Origin: Sphingomonas morindae | GTDB lineage: Bacteria; Pseudomonadota; Alphaproteobacteria; Sphingomonadales; Sphingomonadaceae | Assembly: GCF_023822065.1 (NCBI RefSeq) | Contig: NZ_CP084930.1 | Span: 434,001 to 498,000, forward strand | DNA length: 64,000 nucleotides | Direction: 5' to 3' | Shown: one piece after another, positions 37,301 through 45,922 of the stretch | Layout of the letters: every line of letters starts with the position of its first letter | Numbering within the stretch: the stretch's first letter is position 1 | Made by a program: the position numbers and the translations under genes | Notes under the pieces: generated by a model | Databases searched by the model: none | The model's input: the letters and a program-made list of their open reading frames with translations, nothing else | What the model was told of the DNA's origin: nothing

Positions 37301-37370
37301 CAACACCTACCCGACCGTCTATGACGCGCTGGGCCGGTACATCTTCCTCGGCCTCTCGGTGAACTACTAA
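34341..37370 (+). CDS. TonB-dependent outer-membrane receptor
   Basis: 1009 residues. A signal peptide (MTSKSIARRLLGTTFIAGVV..., cleavage after AFAQ), NAIVVTGSRIPQPNL box, plug (LVLVNGRRLMPGDPTSPT, GASSVYGSDAVAGVVNFI) and a large barrel with several Cys-containing extracellular loops (TINCNNPYL, DPCAGTNPTFSAAQC, QQCGLTGAAEFCNRVH). The C-terminus FLGLSVNY ends in an aromatic residue. Codon choice is strongly C-ending, suggesting high expression. The substrate is unknown. Homologous in layout to the divergent receptor at 30643-33531, so perhaps an old duplication. Start supported by GAAGGGGACGAG upstream, and a strong terminator follows. Confidence 0.94.
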   Translation: MTSKSIARRLLGTTFIAGVVLTCAPAFAQTAPASSATPAGSDPGASITPAGVNGGDQTGNNAIVVTGSRIPQPNLTSASPVTVLNSQAAKLQGTTRIEDLINTLPQAFASQGSAVSNGSSGTATVNLRNLGDQRTLVLVNGRRLMPGDPTSPTADLNFIPTALVKRVDVLTGGASSVYGSDAVAGVVNFILDTDFTGFGVDTQYGLYQHDNRDRYSQQLNAAAGYSAPSGNSANGHTIDANVKLGAGFDDNRGHVVAYFGYRKISAVDQSTRDYSNCGLSALSTGGYTCSGSATSFPAVLNLVSGGRYQVAPNGGLTRNVALFNANPYNYYQRPDERYTAGFFGHYDVADFFKPYAEFGFMADHTNAVIAPSGDFSNTTTINCNNPYLSATQSAVLCAPGNLVLNDPSNNASGAATFRNPDGTLYNKANVAIGRRNVEGGGRDADIRHTDFRIVLGTKGDVAKGLSYDAYFQYGETQYNLIYRNEFSVSRLNNAIDVISDANGNPACRAAITGADANCVPVNFFSSDPLSAAALNYLQVPGFQNGDNKETVVNASLTFLGDEYGLRSPFADHGLGLNFGAEYRRESLRLEVDNEFATGDLAGQGGPTLPLSGAFNVREVFVEAQLPLVEDKPFFHSLSVDGGFRYSDYSTSGSVESYKGQLTWAPIRDITFRGGYNRAVRAANVQELFQAQSVQIDGSTDPCAGTNPTFSAAQCVNLGVPTSRYGSILDNPSQQYNGLVGGNPQLKPETADTYTVGVILQPSFLRGFSASVDAFSIKVKNLIGTVGADVILQQCGLTGAAEFCNRVHRDQFGTLFLTSNGYVEDTNLNAGFLKTRGIDTNVSYNYRSSRWGTFGLSMVGTYLDEFRRNVVPADYDCAGFFGGTCGTPAPKWRHTARLSWTSPADIGLSLNWRFFGKVRYDKTSSQPDLAGSYGPSDARIGAQSYFDLVATTRVGDHLDMRLGVNNIADKKPPILSQAAAPIGSFGNGNTYPTVYDALGRYIFLGLSVNY

Positions 37371-37417
37371 GACATGCCCGGTCGGCCTGGACAGGATCCG
37401 GGCCGACCTTCCTTTCC

Positions 37418-37459
37418 AGGCCCTGGACTCGCCCCGGCGACCCAGGGCCTTGTTTTTTT
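37418..37459 (+). terminator. Rho-independent terminator after the TonB receptor
   Basis: Perfect 9-bp stem AGGCCCTGG (37418-37426) / CCAGGGCCT (37442-37450), followed by TGTTTTTTT. It is the best intrinsic terminator in the window. A weaker hairpin (GGTCGGCC/GGCCGACC) precedes it. Confidence 0.9.
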
Positions 37460-37582
37460 CACGATCGCGCCGTCCACACCCGGACGCGGCCCGATCCGCT
37501 CCCTTCCGGCGCCGCTTGCGCCGGCGCGGCGAGCCGCTAAGGCTGCCGCGCGCCCCCCTCACCGCTCAGAAAGGCCCAGCGC

Positions 37583-38122
37583 TTGAAGAGGCTTCTCCTT
37601 GCCGCCGTGCTGCTCGCGCCCGCCGCCGCCACGCGCGCCGCGCCGCCGCCGACGGCGGCCGCGTTCGATAGCATGTTGCGCTGCCGCACCATCGCCGTCG
37701 CGACCGAACGGCTCGCCTGTTTTGATCAGGCCGCGACCGCGCTGGACCAGGCGCAGAGCCGCCATGACATCGTCGTCATGGATCGGCAGGAGATCCGCCA
37801 GACGCGGCGCTCGCTGTTCGGCTTCGCCCTGCCCGCCATTCCGCTCTTCGCGCATGACGAGGGGAGCGCCAAAGGCAAGGAGGCGCGGCACGAGGAAGAG
37901 GAGGACGCACAGATCAGCTCCACCATCCGCGAGGCGCATGAAGGCCCGGACGGCTGGGTGGTGACGCTGGAGGATGGCGCCGTGTGGCGGCAGACGGGTG
38001 GCGAGACGGTCGGTGCCACGCTCAAGCCGGGCATGGCGGTGATCGTGCGGCGCGGCGCGCTCGGCAGCTATTTCCTCAAGCCCGGCAATCGCCCCGGCTT
38101 CAAGGTGCGGCGGGAACGCTAA
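37583..38122 (+). CDS. Hypothetical secreted protein (179 aa)
   Basis: Signal peptide (MKRLLLAAVLLAPAAATRA), then a Cys-containing segment LRCRTIAVATERLACFDQA that resembles the short disulfide motif found in many uncharacterised proteobacterial periplasmic proteins. A charged stretch (KGKEARHEEEEDAQ, about 97-110) and a small C-terminal beta domain (WVVTLEDGAVWRQTGGETVG, VIVRRGALGSYFLK) follow. Function unknown. Its 3' end overlaps the convergent M23 peptidase gene by 23 bp. Confidence 0.8.
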   Translation: MKRLLLAAVLLAPAAATRAAPPPTAAAFDSMLRCRTIAVATERLACFDQAATALDQAQSRHDIVVMDRQEIRQTRRSLFGFALPAIPLFAHDEGSAKGKEARHEEEEDAQISSTIREAHEGPDGWVVTLEDGAVWRQTGGETVGATLKPGMAVIVRRGALGSYFLKPGNRPGFKVRRER

Positions 38123-39038
38123 GGCCGGGCATCGTCCCGGCGGGGGGCGGCGGCACCACCAGCAGCGGATCGAGCCGCTCGCCATGCCAGGTCAACGCCC
38201 AATGGAGGTGCGGGCCGGTGGCGCGGCCGGTCATCCCCACCTCGCCGATCTGCTCGCCCTGGCGCACCCGCTGGCCGGGGCGCACGAGAATGCGCGAGAG
38301 GTGGAGAAAGGCGCTGTCCAGCCCCATGCCGTGTCCGACCATCAGCAAATGGCCTTCCAGGCTGAAGACCTGGTCCGTCGCGGCGAGCAGCACCACCCCA
38401 TCGGCGGGCGCATAGACGGGCGATCCCTGCGGCCGGGCGATGTCGAGGCCGCTATGATAGGCGCCCTTCTCGCCCTGGTAGACACGTTGCGCGCCGAACA
38501 GGCCGCTGATCCGGCCGATCGCGGGCCAGGCCATGCGCTGCCGCCAGCCATCGCTCGCCACCGTGAGCGACGCCGTGCGCGCGGCGCGGATCTGCGCGAG
38601 TTCGGCGCTGCGCCGGGCTAGGAATTCGGGGCTGGGGCTGGTCCCGCGCGGGATCGGCAGCGCCTCGATCCGCCACGCGCGCGGGCGGATCGTCAGCGTC
38701 TGGCGCAGCGTCTGACCATCGACCAGCCGAGCGACCAGCTCCGCCGTGGGGCCATGATCGCGGCCGAAGCCGATCAGGAAGCGCCCGTCGGGCGCCAGCG
38801 CCACCGGCTCCGCATCGAGATGCAGCGCCACCGTGCCGGCTGGCGCGCGGCCCAGCACCATGCCGCCCTGGCTCATCGCGCCGTCCAGCTCGAACCGCGC
38901 GGCGGTTTGCGGCGGCGCGGGCGGCGGCGATGGCCGAGGCGGACGCGGCGCTTCGGCCGCCCCGCCCGCGCGCGGCGCCGGCGCGGTGCCCGCACAGGCG
39001 GCGGCGAGCAGCGCCAGCAGCGGCCCGGCGCGCCGCAT
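38100..39038 (-). CDS. M23 family peptidase (LytM domain), lipoprotein-like
   Basis: 312 residues. N-terminus MRRAGPLLALLAAACAGTA looks like a lipoprotein signal (Cys15). A Pro-rich linker and a beta region precede a complete LytM domain (about 195-300) with zinc ligands in YHSGLDIARP (His, Asp) and GPHLHW. It is thus probably an active peptidoglycan endopeptidase, acting in the periplasm. The ATG at 39038 overlaps the DUF2093 stop (TGATG), which decides the start, so the two genes are coupled. Confidence 0.9.
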   Translation of the reverse strand: MRRAGPLLALLAAACAGTAPAPRAGGAAEAPRPPRPSPPPAPPQTAARFELDGAMSQGGMVLGRAPAGTVALHLDAEPVALAPDGRFLIGFGRDHGPTAELVARLVDGQTLRQTLTIRPRAWRIEALPIPRGTSPSPEFLARRSAELAQIRAARTASLTVASDGWRQRMAWPAIGRISGLFGAQRVYQGEKGAYHSGLDIARPQGSPVYAPADGVVLLAATDQVFSLEGHLLMVGHGMGLDSAFLHLSRILVRPGQRVRQGEQIGEVGMTGRATGPHLHWALTWHGERLDPLLVVPPPPAGTMPGLSVPAAP

Positions 39039-39238
39039 CAGCCGCGCAACGCCGCCTCGGTGGCGGCCCGGGCGGAGGCATAGGCTTCCTGCCGCGCCAC
39101 GCTCCAGTAGCGCAGCCGATCGAGCGCGATGGATTCGCCGGTGATCGCGCACCGCACATGATCCCCCGGCACCAGCACGCGGAAACTATTGGCGAGATAG
39201 CGCAGGCGCGCCTCGCGCCCACCCTGGGACATCAGCAT
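39038..39238 (-). CDS. DUF2093 family small protein
   Basis: 66 residues (MLMSQGGREARLRYLANSFR...). The segments VPGDHVRCAITGESIALDRL and RYWSVARQEAYAS are characteristic of DUF2093, an alphaproteobacterial family without known function. The ATG at 39238 is chosen because AAGGAG lies 5 nt upstream; a GTG two codons earlier is less likely. It lies between xseA and the M23 gene on the same strand. Confidence 0.85.
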   Translation of the reverse strand: MLMSQGGREARLRYLANSFRVLVPGDHVRCAITGESIALDRLRYWSVARQEAYASARAATEAALRG

Positions 39239-39259
39239 GGCCACTCCTTCGCGCTCCTT

Positions 39260-40924
39260 CTACAGAAGGCGGGGCTGAAGGGAAGCATCGCCCTTGGCGC
39301 GCCGCGGGGCGGCGGCGGGCTCGGGTGCAGGCGCAGGCGGAGAGGCGCCGGCCTCGGGCCGCACCGTCACCCGGCCATCGGCGAAGACGAGCTCCAGCGC
39401 CGCCGCCGCGCGCGCGGCGGACGCGCTGGAAACAAGCTTTCCGCCCTGCTCCACCCGCGCATAGCCGCGCGCCAGCACGCGATCGGGATTGAGGCTTTCG
39501 GCGATGCGCCACAGCGCCTCCAGCCGTGCCTGCTGGCGGGCGAGCGGCACCGCCACCAGCGCCGGCCGCAACCGCGCCTCGCCCAGCCGCCGCCGCGCCT
39601 GGTCCAGCGGCCGCGCGGCGGCGCGGTCGAGATCGCGGCCAAGCCGCGTCAGCCGCATCGCCTCGCGCGCCAGCATCGCCTGCACCAGCGGCGGACGGAG
39701 CCGCGCCTGATCCAGCCGTCGCCGCGCGCGATCCAGCGGCTGCCCCGCCGCGCGGACAAGATCGCGCCCGGCCCCGTCCAGCCGCACGCGCTCGCGCGCC
39801 AACCGCGTCGTGAGCAGCCCCGGCCGCAGCGCGCCGGCGGCATGGGCGAGATCGCCCCGCGCCTCGGCCAGAAGCCGGGCGAGCGCGCGCGGCAGCCGAT
39901 CGGCCGCATCGTCGAACCGCTGGCGCTGGGGGGCGAGCAGCGCGTCGGCGCGCGGCAGGCGCCGCGCCACCGCCTGGAACCGCTCGCCCGCGCGATCGGC
40001 GCCGCGCCGCGTGCAGCCGGTCGCGCGCTGGCCCAGCGTGCCGACCAGCGCGAGCAGCTCGCCGCGCACCGGCACCGCCATCTCGGCGGCGGCGGTGGGC
40101 GTGGGGGCGCGGCGATCGGCGGCGAAATCGCACAGGCTCGTGTCGGTCTCGTGCCCCACCGCCGAGATCAGCGGGATGCGGCAGGCGGCGACCGCGCGCA
40201 CCACCACCTCCTCGTTAAAGGCCCAGAGATCCTCGATCGAGCCGCCGCCGCGCGCCACGATCAGCAGATCGGGGCGCGGCACCGCGCCGCCCGGCGCTAG
40301 CGCGTCGAAACCGGCGATCGCCGCCGCCACGCGCTCGGCCGCGCCCTCGCCCTGCACCGGCACCGGCCACACCAGAACGCGGCTGGGAAAGCGGTCCGCC
40401 AGCCGGTGCAGAATGTCGCGGATCACCGCGCCGGTGGGCGAGGTGATGACGCCGATCACCCCGGGCAGAAAGGGCAAGGGCCGCTTGCGCGCCTCGTCGA
40501 ACAGGCCCTCGGCCGCCAGCTGGCGCCGGCGCTTGTCCAGCAGCGCCATCAGCGCGCCCTGGCCCGCCAGCTCCATCCGCTCGATCACGATCTGATATTT
40601 GGAGCGGCCCGGATAGGTGGTGAGCCGGCCGGTGGCGATCACCTCCGCGCCATCCTCGGGGCGGAAGCGCAACCCGGCCGCCTGCCCCTTCCACACCACG
40701 CCATCGATACAGGCCTTGTCGTCCTTGAGCGTGAGATAGCAATGGCCCGAGACATGGCGCTTGAAGCCGGAAATCTCGCCGCGCACCCGCACATGGCCGA
40801 AGCGGTCCTCCACCGTGCGCTTGAGCGCGCCGGACAGCTCCGACACGGACAGAGCGGGCGAATTGTCGCCCGGGGCCGCGTCGGCTAGGAGCCCGCCAGA
40901 TACGGAATCAAAAGGGGTGGCCAT
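39260..40924 (-). CDS. xseA: Exodeoxyribonuclease VII large subunit
   Basis: 554 residues. The OB-fold N-terminus ([28 protein letters not shown]) and catalytic core ([51 protein letters not shown]) are intact. A long, unusually Arg/Ala-rich coiled region (about 330-480) contains imperfect repeats. It degrades single-stranded DNA with XseB. The start ATG at 40924 overlaps the divergent purD ATG (40923), the two sharing the palindrome CATG. Confidence 0.94.
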   Translation of the reverse strand: MATPFDSVSGGLLADAAPGDNSPALSVSELSGALKRTVEDRFGHVRVRGEISGFKRHVSGHCYLTLKDDKACIDGVVWKGQAAGLRFRPEDGAEVIATGRLTTYPGRSKYQIVIERMELAGQGALMALLDKRRRQLAAEGLFDEARKRPLPFLPGVIGVITSPTGAVIRDILHRLADRFPSRVLVWPVPVQGEGAAERVAAAIAGFDALAPGGAVPRPDLLIVARGGGSIEDLWAFNEEVVVRAVAACRIPLISAVGHETDTSLCDFAADRRAPTPTAAAEMAVPVRGELLALVGTLGQRATGCTRRGADRAGERFQAVARRLPRADALLAPQRQRFDDAADRLPRALARLLAEARGDLAHAAGALRPGLLTTRLARERVRLDGAGRDLVRAAGQPLDRARRRLDQARLRPPLVQAMLAREAMRLTRLGRDLDRAAARPLDQARRRLGEARLRPALVAVPLARQQARLEALWRIAESLNPDRVLARGYARVEQGGKLVSSASAARAAAALELVFADGRVTVRPEAGASPPAPAPEPAAAPRRAKGDASLQPRLL

Positions 40925-42209
40925 GAACGTCCTGCTGCTCGGCTCGGGAGGCCGCGAACATGCGCTCGCATGGAAGCTCGCGCAATCGCCGCGCCTTACC
41001 CGGCTCTTCGCCGCGCCGGGCAATCCGGGCATCGCGGCGCACGCCGAGCTGGCGCCGCTCGCGCTCGACGATGCCGACGCCATCCTCGGCTTCGCGCGCG
41101 AACGCAAGATCGATCTTGTCGTGATCGGGCCGGAACAGCCGCTGGTCGCCGGATTGGCGGATCGGCTGCGCGACGCCGGGGTGGCGGTGTTCGGCCCCTC
41201 GGCGGCGGCGGCGCGCCTGGAAGGCTCCAAGGCCTTCACCAAGGCGCTGTGCGATCGCGCCAATGTGCCGACCGCGCGCTATGTCCGCTGCGAATCGGCG
41301 GAGCGCGCCAAGGCCGCGCTCGCGCATTTCGGCCTGCCCGTGGTGATCAAGGCGGACGGGCTGGCCGCCGGCAAGGGCGTGGTGATCGCCACCAGCGCGG
41401 CCGAGGCCGAGGACGCGATCGACGCCATGCTCGGTGGCCGGTTCGGCAGCGCCGGCCGCAGCCTGGTGATCGAGGAGCATCTCGAGGGCGAGGAAGTCTC
41501 CTTCTTCGCGCTGTCGGACGGGCAGACGGTGGTGCCGCTCGGCTCGGCCCAGGATCACAAGCGTGTCGGCGACGGCGATACCGGTCCCAATACCGGCGGC
41601 ATGGGCGCCTACAGCCCGGCGCGCGTGCTGACCCCGGCGCTCGAGGCGCAGGTGATGGCGCATATCGTCGAGCCATCGGTGGCGGCCATGGCGGCGGCGG
41701 GCACGCCCTTTGCCGGCGTGCTCTTCGCCGGGCTGATGCTGACGGCGGAGGGGCCCAAGCTCATCGAATATAATGTCCGCTTCGGCGATCCCGAATGCCA
41801 GGTGCTGATGCTGCGGCTGGACGAGGATCTGCTGACCCTGCTCGAGTCCGCCGCGCGCGGCACGCTCGCCGCGCGTCCGGTGCGCTGGCGCGACGAGGCG
41901 GCGCTGACGGTGGTGATGGCGGCGAGCGGCTATCCCGACGCGCCCCGCACCGGCGGCGCGATCGACGGGATCGCCGAGGCCGAGGCCGAGGGCGCGCACG
42001 TCTTCCACGCCGGCACCCGGCTGGAGGGGGCGCAGCTGGTCGCCGCCGGCGGTCGCGTGCTCGCGGTGACGGCGCGTGGCGCCACCGTGGCGGACGCGCA
42101 GGCCGCCGCCTATCGCGCGGTCGACGCGGTGCGTTTCCCATCCGGCTTCTGCCGCCGCGACATCGGCTGGCGCGAGATCGCGCGCGCCGATGCCGAGGCG
42201 CGGCCCTGA
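40923..42209 (+). CDS. purD: Phosphoribosylamine-glycine ligase (GAR synthetase)
   Basis: 428 residues, ATP-grasp enzyme of purine synthesis converting phosphoribosylamine and glycine to [23 protein letters not shown] is the usual PurD N-terminus. [13 protein letters not shown] and [11 protein letters not shown] are family motifs. The AGGGG ribosome-binding site lies 6 nt before the ATG and within the xseA start region on the other strand. Confidence 0.97.
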   Translation: MNVLLLGSGGREHALAWKLAQSPRLTRLFAAPGNPGIAAHAELAPLALDDADAILGFARERKIDLVVIGPEQPLVAGLADRLRDAGVAVFGPSAAAARLEGSKAFTKALCDRANVPTARYVRCESAERAKAALAHFGLPVVIKADGLAAGKGVVIATSAAEAEDAIDAMLGGRFGSAGRSLVIEEHLEGEEVSFFALSDGQTVVPLGSAQDHKRVGDGDTGPNTGGMGAYSPARVLTPALEAQVMAHIVEPSVAAMAAAGTPFAGVLFAGLMLTAEGPKLIEYNVRFGDPECQVLMLRLDEDLLTLLESAARGTLAARPVRWRDEAALTVVMAASGYPDAPRTGGAIDGIAEAEAEGAHVFHAGTRLEGAQLVAAGGRVLAVTARGATVADAQAAAYRAVDAVRFPSGFCRRDIGWREIARADAEARP

Positions 42210-42237
42210 TCCCAGCCCTTCGTTCCGGAGCCCTTGA

Positions 42238-42699
42238 ATGACCGATACCACGCTCCTGCTCATCGGCGCGGCGGTGCTCGCGCTGGCGCTGCTGCTGTTC
42301 CTGCTCGCGCGCAGCGGCCGCAAGCCGCCGGAAGGCCCGGCCGAGACCGGCGCCGCCTTCACCCCGGTGCTGCCCGACCAGCCCCTGCCCGATCCCACGC
42401 TGGCCGCCGCCCTGCCCGAGCTGGACGCGACGCCGGCCATCCCCGTGGCCGAAGGGCCGGCCGATGATCTCACCCGGATCAAGGGGCTGGGGCCCAAGGC
42501 TCAGACGCGGCTGAACGCGCTCGGCATCACCCGCTACGATCAGCTGGCGGCGCTGGACGGCGACGAGGTGGCGCGGATCGATGCGCAGATGGGGCCATTC
42601 GCCGGCCGCTTCGCGCGCGATCGCTGGGTGGAGCAGGCGCGGTTCCTGGCGGCGGACGATCGCCCTGGCTTCGAGGCGATCTTCGGCAAGCTGGGCTGA
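42238..42699 (+). CDS. Membrane-anchored helix-hairpin-helix protein
   Basis: 153 residues. One N-terminal transmembrane helix (about 5-24, TLLLIGAAVLALALLLFLLA), an acidic Pro-rich linker, then an HhH-type domain (about 80-150) starting LTRIKGLGPKAQTRLNALGI, similar to the C-terminal helical modules attached to some ribosomal L21-like and NADH-dehydrogenase-associated proteins. A DNA-binding or assembly role is possible but unproven. It starts 28 bp after purD and is probably co-transcribed with it. Confidence 0.82.
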   Translation: MTDTTLLLIGAAVLALALLLFLLARSGRKPPEGPAETGAAFTPVLPDQPLPDPTLAAALPELDATPAIPVAEGPADDLTRIKGLGPKAQTRLNALGITRYDQLAALDGDEVARIDAQMGPFAGRFARDRWVEQARFLAADDRPGFEAIFGKLG

Positions 42700-42737
42700 T
42701 CGGGCGGGCGCGGCGCGGCGCCGGCCGTACCGCGCGT

Positions 42738-44051
42738 TCAGGACGCGGAGGGCGCCGGCGCGACGAGCAGCTTGTCGACCCGGCGGCCGTCCATATCGAC
42801 CACCTCGATCCGCCAGCCGCCCATCTCGAAATGGTCGCCGGTGTCGGGAATGCGGCGCAGCGCCGCCAGCACCAGCCCGGCGACCGTCGCATAATCCCGG
42901 TCCTCGGGCAAAGTCAGCCCGATCCGCTCGGCCAGCGCATCGGCGGAGAGCGCGCCCGAGACGAGCAGGCTGCCATCCTCGCGCTCGACCAGCTCGGGAT
43001 CATCGCCCGATTCGCGATCCGAGGCGAACACGCCGGCGATCGCGGCGAGCAGGCTGGCGGGCGTCACCAGCCCGTCGAGATGGCCATATTCATCGTGCAC
43101 CAGCGCGAGCGGAACGGGCGCGTCGCGCAGCACCGTCAGCGCGTCCATCGCATCCATGCGATCGGGAATGGCGGGTACGGGCTGCGCCATGGCGCGCAGA
43201 TCCACCGGCCGTCCCTCCAGCATCGCCCCCAATATGTCGCGCAGCGAGACGACGCCGAGGATCGCGTCGACCGAGCCTTCCGCCACCGGCAGGCGGCTGT
43301 GCGGGCTTTCCAGTACCGCCTCGCGAACCTCTTCGAGGCTGGCGTCGGCATCGATCCAATAGACTTCGGGCCGCGGCGTCATCACCTCGCGCACCGGCCG
43401 GTCGGCCAGCCGCACCACGCCCGAGATGATCGCGCGCTCGCTTTCCTCGATCACGCCGGCGGACGAGGCCTCGGCCACGATCAGCTGCAGCTCCTCGGCG
43501 GTGACATGGCTTTCCACGTCGCGTTGCAGGCGGAGCAGGCGGAACACCAGCGCGCTGGTCTGGTCGAGCAGCCACACCACCGGCGCGGTCGCGCGCGCCA
43601 GCCACGCCATGATCGGCGCCGCCACCGTGGCGATGCTTTCCGGCGCCCGCAGCGCCAGCTGCTTGGGGACAAGCTCGCCCGCGATCAGGGAGACATAGGT
43701 GGTGGCGGCGATGACGAGCGCGAGCCCGGCCTCGCCGGCATGGCGCGCCGGCACGCCAAGCAGCGCGAGTCGCTCCGCCACCGGGCCGCCCAGCGCCTCG
43801 CCCGAATAGGCGCCCGACAGGATCGCGATCAGGGTGATGCCGATCTGCACCGTCGAGAGGAACTTGCCCGGATCCTCGCGCAGCAGCAGCGCCGTCGCCG
43901 CGCCGCGCCGGCCGGTACGGGCCAGCGCCTCCAGCCGCGCCGTGCGCGCCGAGACGATCGCCAATTCACTCATCGCGAACAGGCCGTTGAGCACGACGAG
44001 CGCGAGGATGATGAGGACATCGATCCAGGGAAAGGGCGCGGGCGGGGGCAT
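42738..44051 (-). CDS. CNNM/CorC family membrane protein (hemolysin-like, CBS domains)
   Basis: 437 residues. A DUF21/CNNM membrane domain with four helices (about 8-150, starting IDVLIILALVVLNGLFAMSELA), a tandem CBS pair (about 205-330, PRPEVYWIDADASLEEV..., LVHDEYGHLDGLVT) and a C-terminal CorC_HlyC domain. Family members are implicated in Mg2+/Co2+ efflux or homeostasis. The hemolysin label is historical. Monocistronic and convergent with the HhH gene. Confidence 0.92.
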   Translation of the reverse strand: MPPPAPFPWIDVLIILALVVLNGLFAMSELAIVSARTARLEALARTGRRGAATALLLREDPGKFLSTVQIGITLIAILSGAYSGEALGGPVAERLALLGVPARHAGEAGLALVIAATTYVSLIAGELVPKQLALRAPESIATVAAPIMAWLARATAPVVWLLDQTSALVFRLLRLQRDVESHVTAEELQLIVAEASSAGVIEESERAIISGVVRLADRPVREVMTPRPEVYWIDADASLEEVREAVLESPHSRLPVAEGSVDAILGVVSLRDILGAMLEGRPVDLRAMAQPVPAIPDRMDAMDALTVLRDAPVPLALVHDEYGHLDGLVTPASLLAAIAGVFASDRESGDDPELVEREDGSLLVSGALSADALAERIGLTLPEDRDYATVAGLVLAALRRIPDTGDHFEMGGWRIEVVDMDGRRVDKLLVAPAPSAS

Positions 44052-44196
44052 GGCGTCGCCCCCCCATCGCCCAAATCGCGCGCCGCCACAACCTTGATGG
44101 TCAGCCTCGGTTCAGCCGCGCGCGCAAACAGGGGGCCGGCGGCCGCCCGGCCGCGCACCGCACCCGCTTTCGTCCGCCTATTCAGAGGAGTGATCC

Positions 44197-44883
44197 ATGG
44201 CCCTGCCCCGTTCGCTCGGCACCGCCGCCGCGACGCTCGCGCTGCTCGCCACCGCCGGCTGCGTCACCGATCCCAATACCGGCGAGCGCACCATGTCCAA
44301 GACCGGCATCGGCGCGCTGGGTGGCGCGGCGGGCGGCGCGGTGCTGGGCGCGCTGGTCGGCGGCCGCCACAGCCAGACGGAAACGCTGCTCGGCGCCGGC
44401 ATCGGCGCGCTCGCGGGCACGGCGGTCGGTTCCTATATGGACCAGCAGGAGCGCCGGCTCCGCGCGCAGACGGCGGGCTCGGGCATCGCGGTCGAGCGGC
44501 GCGGCGACGAGCTGACGCTGCGCATGCCCTCCTCGATCACCTTCGACACCAATTCCTATCTCATCCAGCCGCGCTTCCAGGCGACGCTGGACCGGGTGGC
44601 GCAGACGCTCGCCGCCTATCCGCAGACCTTCGTCGATGTCTATGGCTATACCGACAGCACCGGCGGCGACGCGATCAACGTGCCGCTCTCGCAGAACCGC
44701 GCGCGGGCGGTGGCGGATTATCTCGCCGGCCATGGCGTGGTGCCGCCGAGGATCGGCGTGCGCGGCATGGGCGCGCAAATGCCCATCGCCTCCAACGACA
44801 CGCCCGATGGCCGGCAGCAGAACCGCCGCGTCGAGATCAAGCTCACGCCGGTGACGCAGGACGACCGGAGCGGCGCTTCCTAA
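44197..44883 (+). CDS. OmpA-family lipoprotein with glycine zipper
   Basis: 228 residues. Lipobox at ATAGC (Cys22), a glycine-zipper membrane-associated segment (about 37-82, GIGALGGAAGGAVLGALVGG...GAGIGALAGTAVGSYM), then an OmpA-type peptidoglycan-binding domain (about 105-222, DVYGYTDSTGGDAINVPLSQNRA). Similar to YiaD-type proteins. It would link the outer membrane to peptidoglycan. GAGGAG precedes the ATG. Confidence 0.9.
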   Translation: MALPRSLGTAAATLALLATAGCVTDPNTGERTMSKTGIGALGGAAGGAVLGALVGGRHSQTETLLGAGIGALAGTAVGSYMDQQERRLRAQTAGSGIAVERRGDELTLRMPSSITFDTNSYLIQPRFQATLDRVAQTLAAYPQTFVDVYGYTDSTGGDAINVPLSQNRARAVADYLAGHGVVPPRIGVRGMGAQMPIASNDTPDGRQQNRRVEIKLTPVTQDDRSGAS

Positions 44884-44895
44884 GGACAAGCCGCC

Positions 44896-44915
44896 AGGCG
44901 GGCCGCGCCCCGCCT
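44896..44915. terminator. Nested hairpin between convergent OmpA-like and PPIase genes
   Basis: Inner stem AGGCGGG/CCCGCCT (44896-44902 with 44909-44915), enclosed by a GCCGCC/GGCGGC outer pairing. GC-rich, without a T run. Confidence 0.45.
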
Positions 44916-44925
44916 TCTCCGGCGG

Positions 44926-45822
44926 CTAATGCGGCGATCCCGCGCCCGCCGGCCGCGTCGGCACCGGCGCCGCGCAGAGATCGAGCGCGTTGGCGGGGCG
45001 GACGAAGAAGGCGTCGCGGCGGTTCGTCTTGGCGGCGAGATAGGTGGCGAAGCTCGGGCTCGCCACGTCCATCTCCTCATAATGCGGGCGCTCGGCCGGC
45101 GGCATGTCGGAGGCGAGGCGCGCGCGCAGGATAGGGCTGTTTTCCGCCGGGCTGGCATAGAAGCCGAGCGCCGCGCCCCCGCGCGGCAGCGCCGCCAGCC
45201 TCTCCATGCCGTCGATCACGCGGCCGACCAGCGCGATGTTGCGATCGAGATGGCGGGGCGCCTGGCCGATCACCGCGTACAGCTCGCTGCCGTCGCCCGT
45301 GTCGGGCGGCATGTCGCGGCCCACCCCCACCATGGCGTAGCAATGGGCGAGCCAGGCGGTGCGGCCGTCGCTCGCCACCGGGAAGCCGCCGACAAAGCCG
45401 GTCTGCGCCGCATAGACATCGCGGCCCGGGAGCGCGCGCAGCGCGAGGCCCGCGCGCGGCCGCTCATATTCGGCCGGCGGATGCGCGACGAGGCTCTTGG
45501 GCCGCATCCGGCCCGGCGCGGGTGCCCCGCCCCATTGCACGACATAATTGTCCTGCACGCGGACGATGGCGTTGCCGTCGAACCAGCCGGCACGGACCAG
45601 CGCGACGATATTGGCGACATGGGCGGGCGCGAAGCCGGGCGCGAGCGCGATCACCGCGCGGCCGCCCTGCGCGAGATCCAGCACGAGCAGGGTCGCCGGA
45701 TCGATGGCGCGCCACGCCGAGGCGGGCGCGGCGGCGACGATCTCGGTGGGGCTGAGCGGGGCCGGCGCCGGCGCGGCGGCGGCGAGCGACAGGGCGGCGA
45801 GCGGGAGGAGCAGCGGGCGCAT
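44926..45822 (-). CDS. Cyclophilin-type peptidyl-prolyl isomerase, periplasmic
   Basis: 298 residues with a signal peptide ([19 protein letters not shown]). The cyclophilin fold is recognised from [42 protein letters not shown] (split over about 60-100) and GELYAVIG-like [14 protein letters not shown]. It probably assists folding of secreted proteins. The family is divergent from E. coli PpiA. Start at 45822, chosen for the signal peptide. Confidence 0.82.
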   Translation of the reverse strand: MRPLLLPLAALSLAAAAPAPAPLSPTEIVAAAPASAWRAIDPATLLVLDLAQGGRAVIALAPGFAPAHVANIVALVRAGWFDGNAIVRVQDNYVVQWGGAPAPGRMRPKSLVAHPPAEYERPRAGLALRALPGRDVYAAQTGFVGGFPVASDGRTAWLAHCYAMVGVGRDMPPDTGDGSELYAVIGQAPRHLDRNIALVGRVIDGMERLAALPRGGAALGFYASPAENSPILRARLASDMPPAERPHYEEMDVASPSFATYLAAKTNRRDAFFVRPANALDLCAAPVPTRPAGAGSPH

Positions 45823-45922
45823 GGCGGCGATGCTGCCACGGCGGCCGGCCCGCGTCACGCCCCCGCTACGCTTCCCGCTACGCCGATGCGGGCACCCGCC
45901 GCCTCCGCCCGTGCGGCATGGC

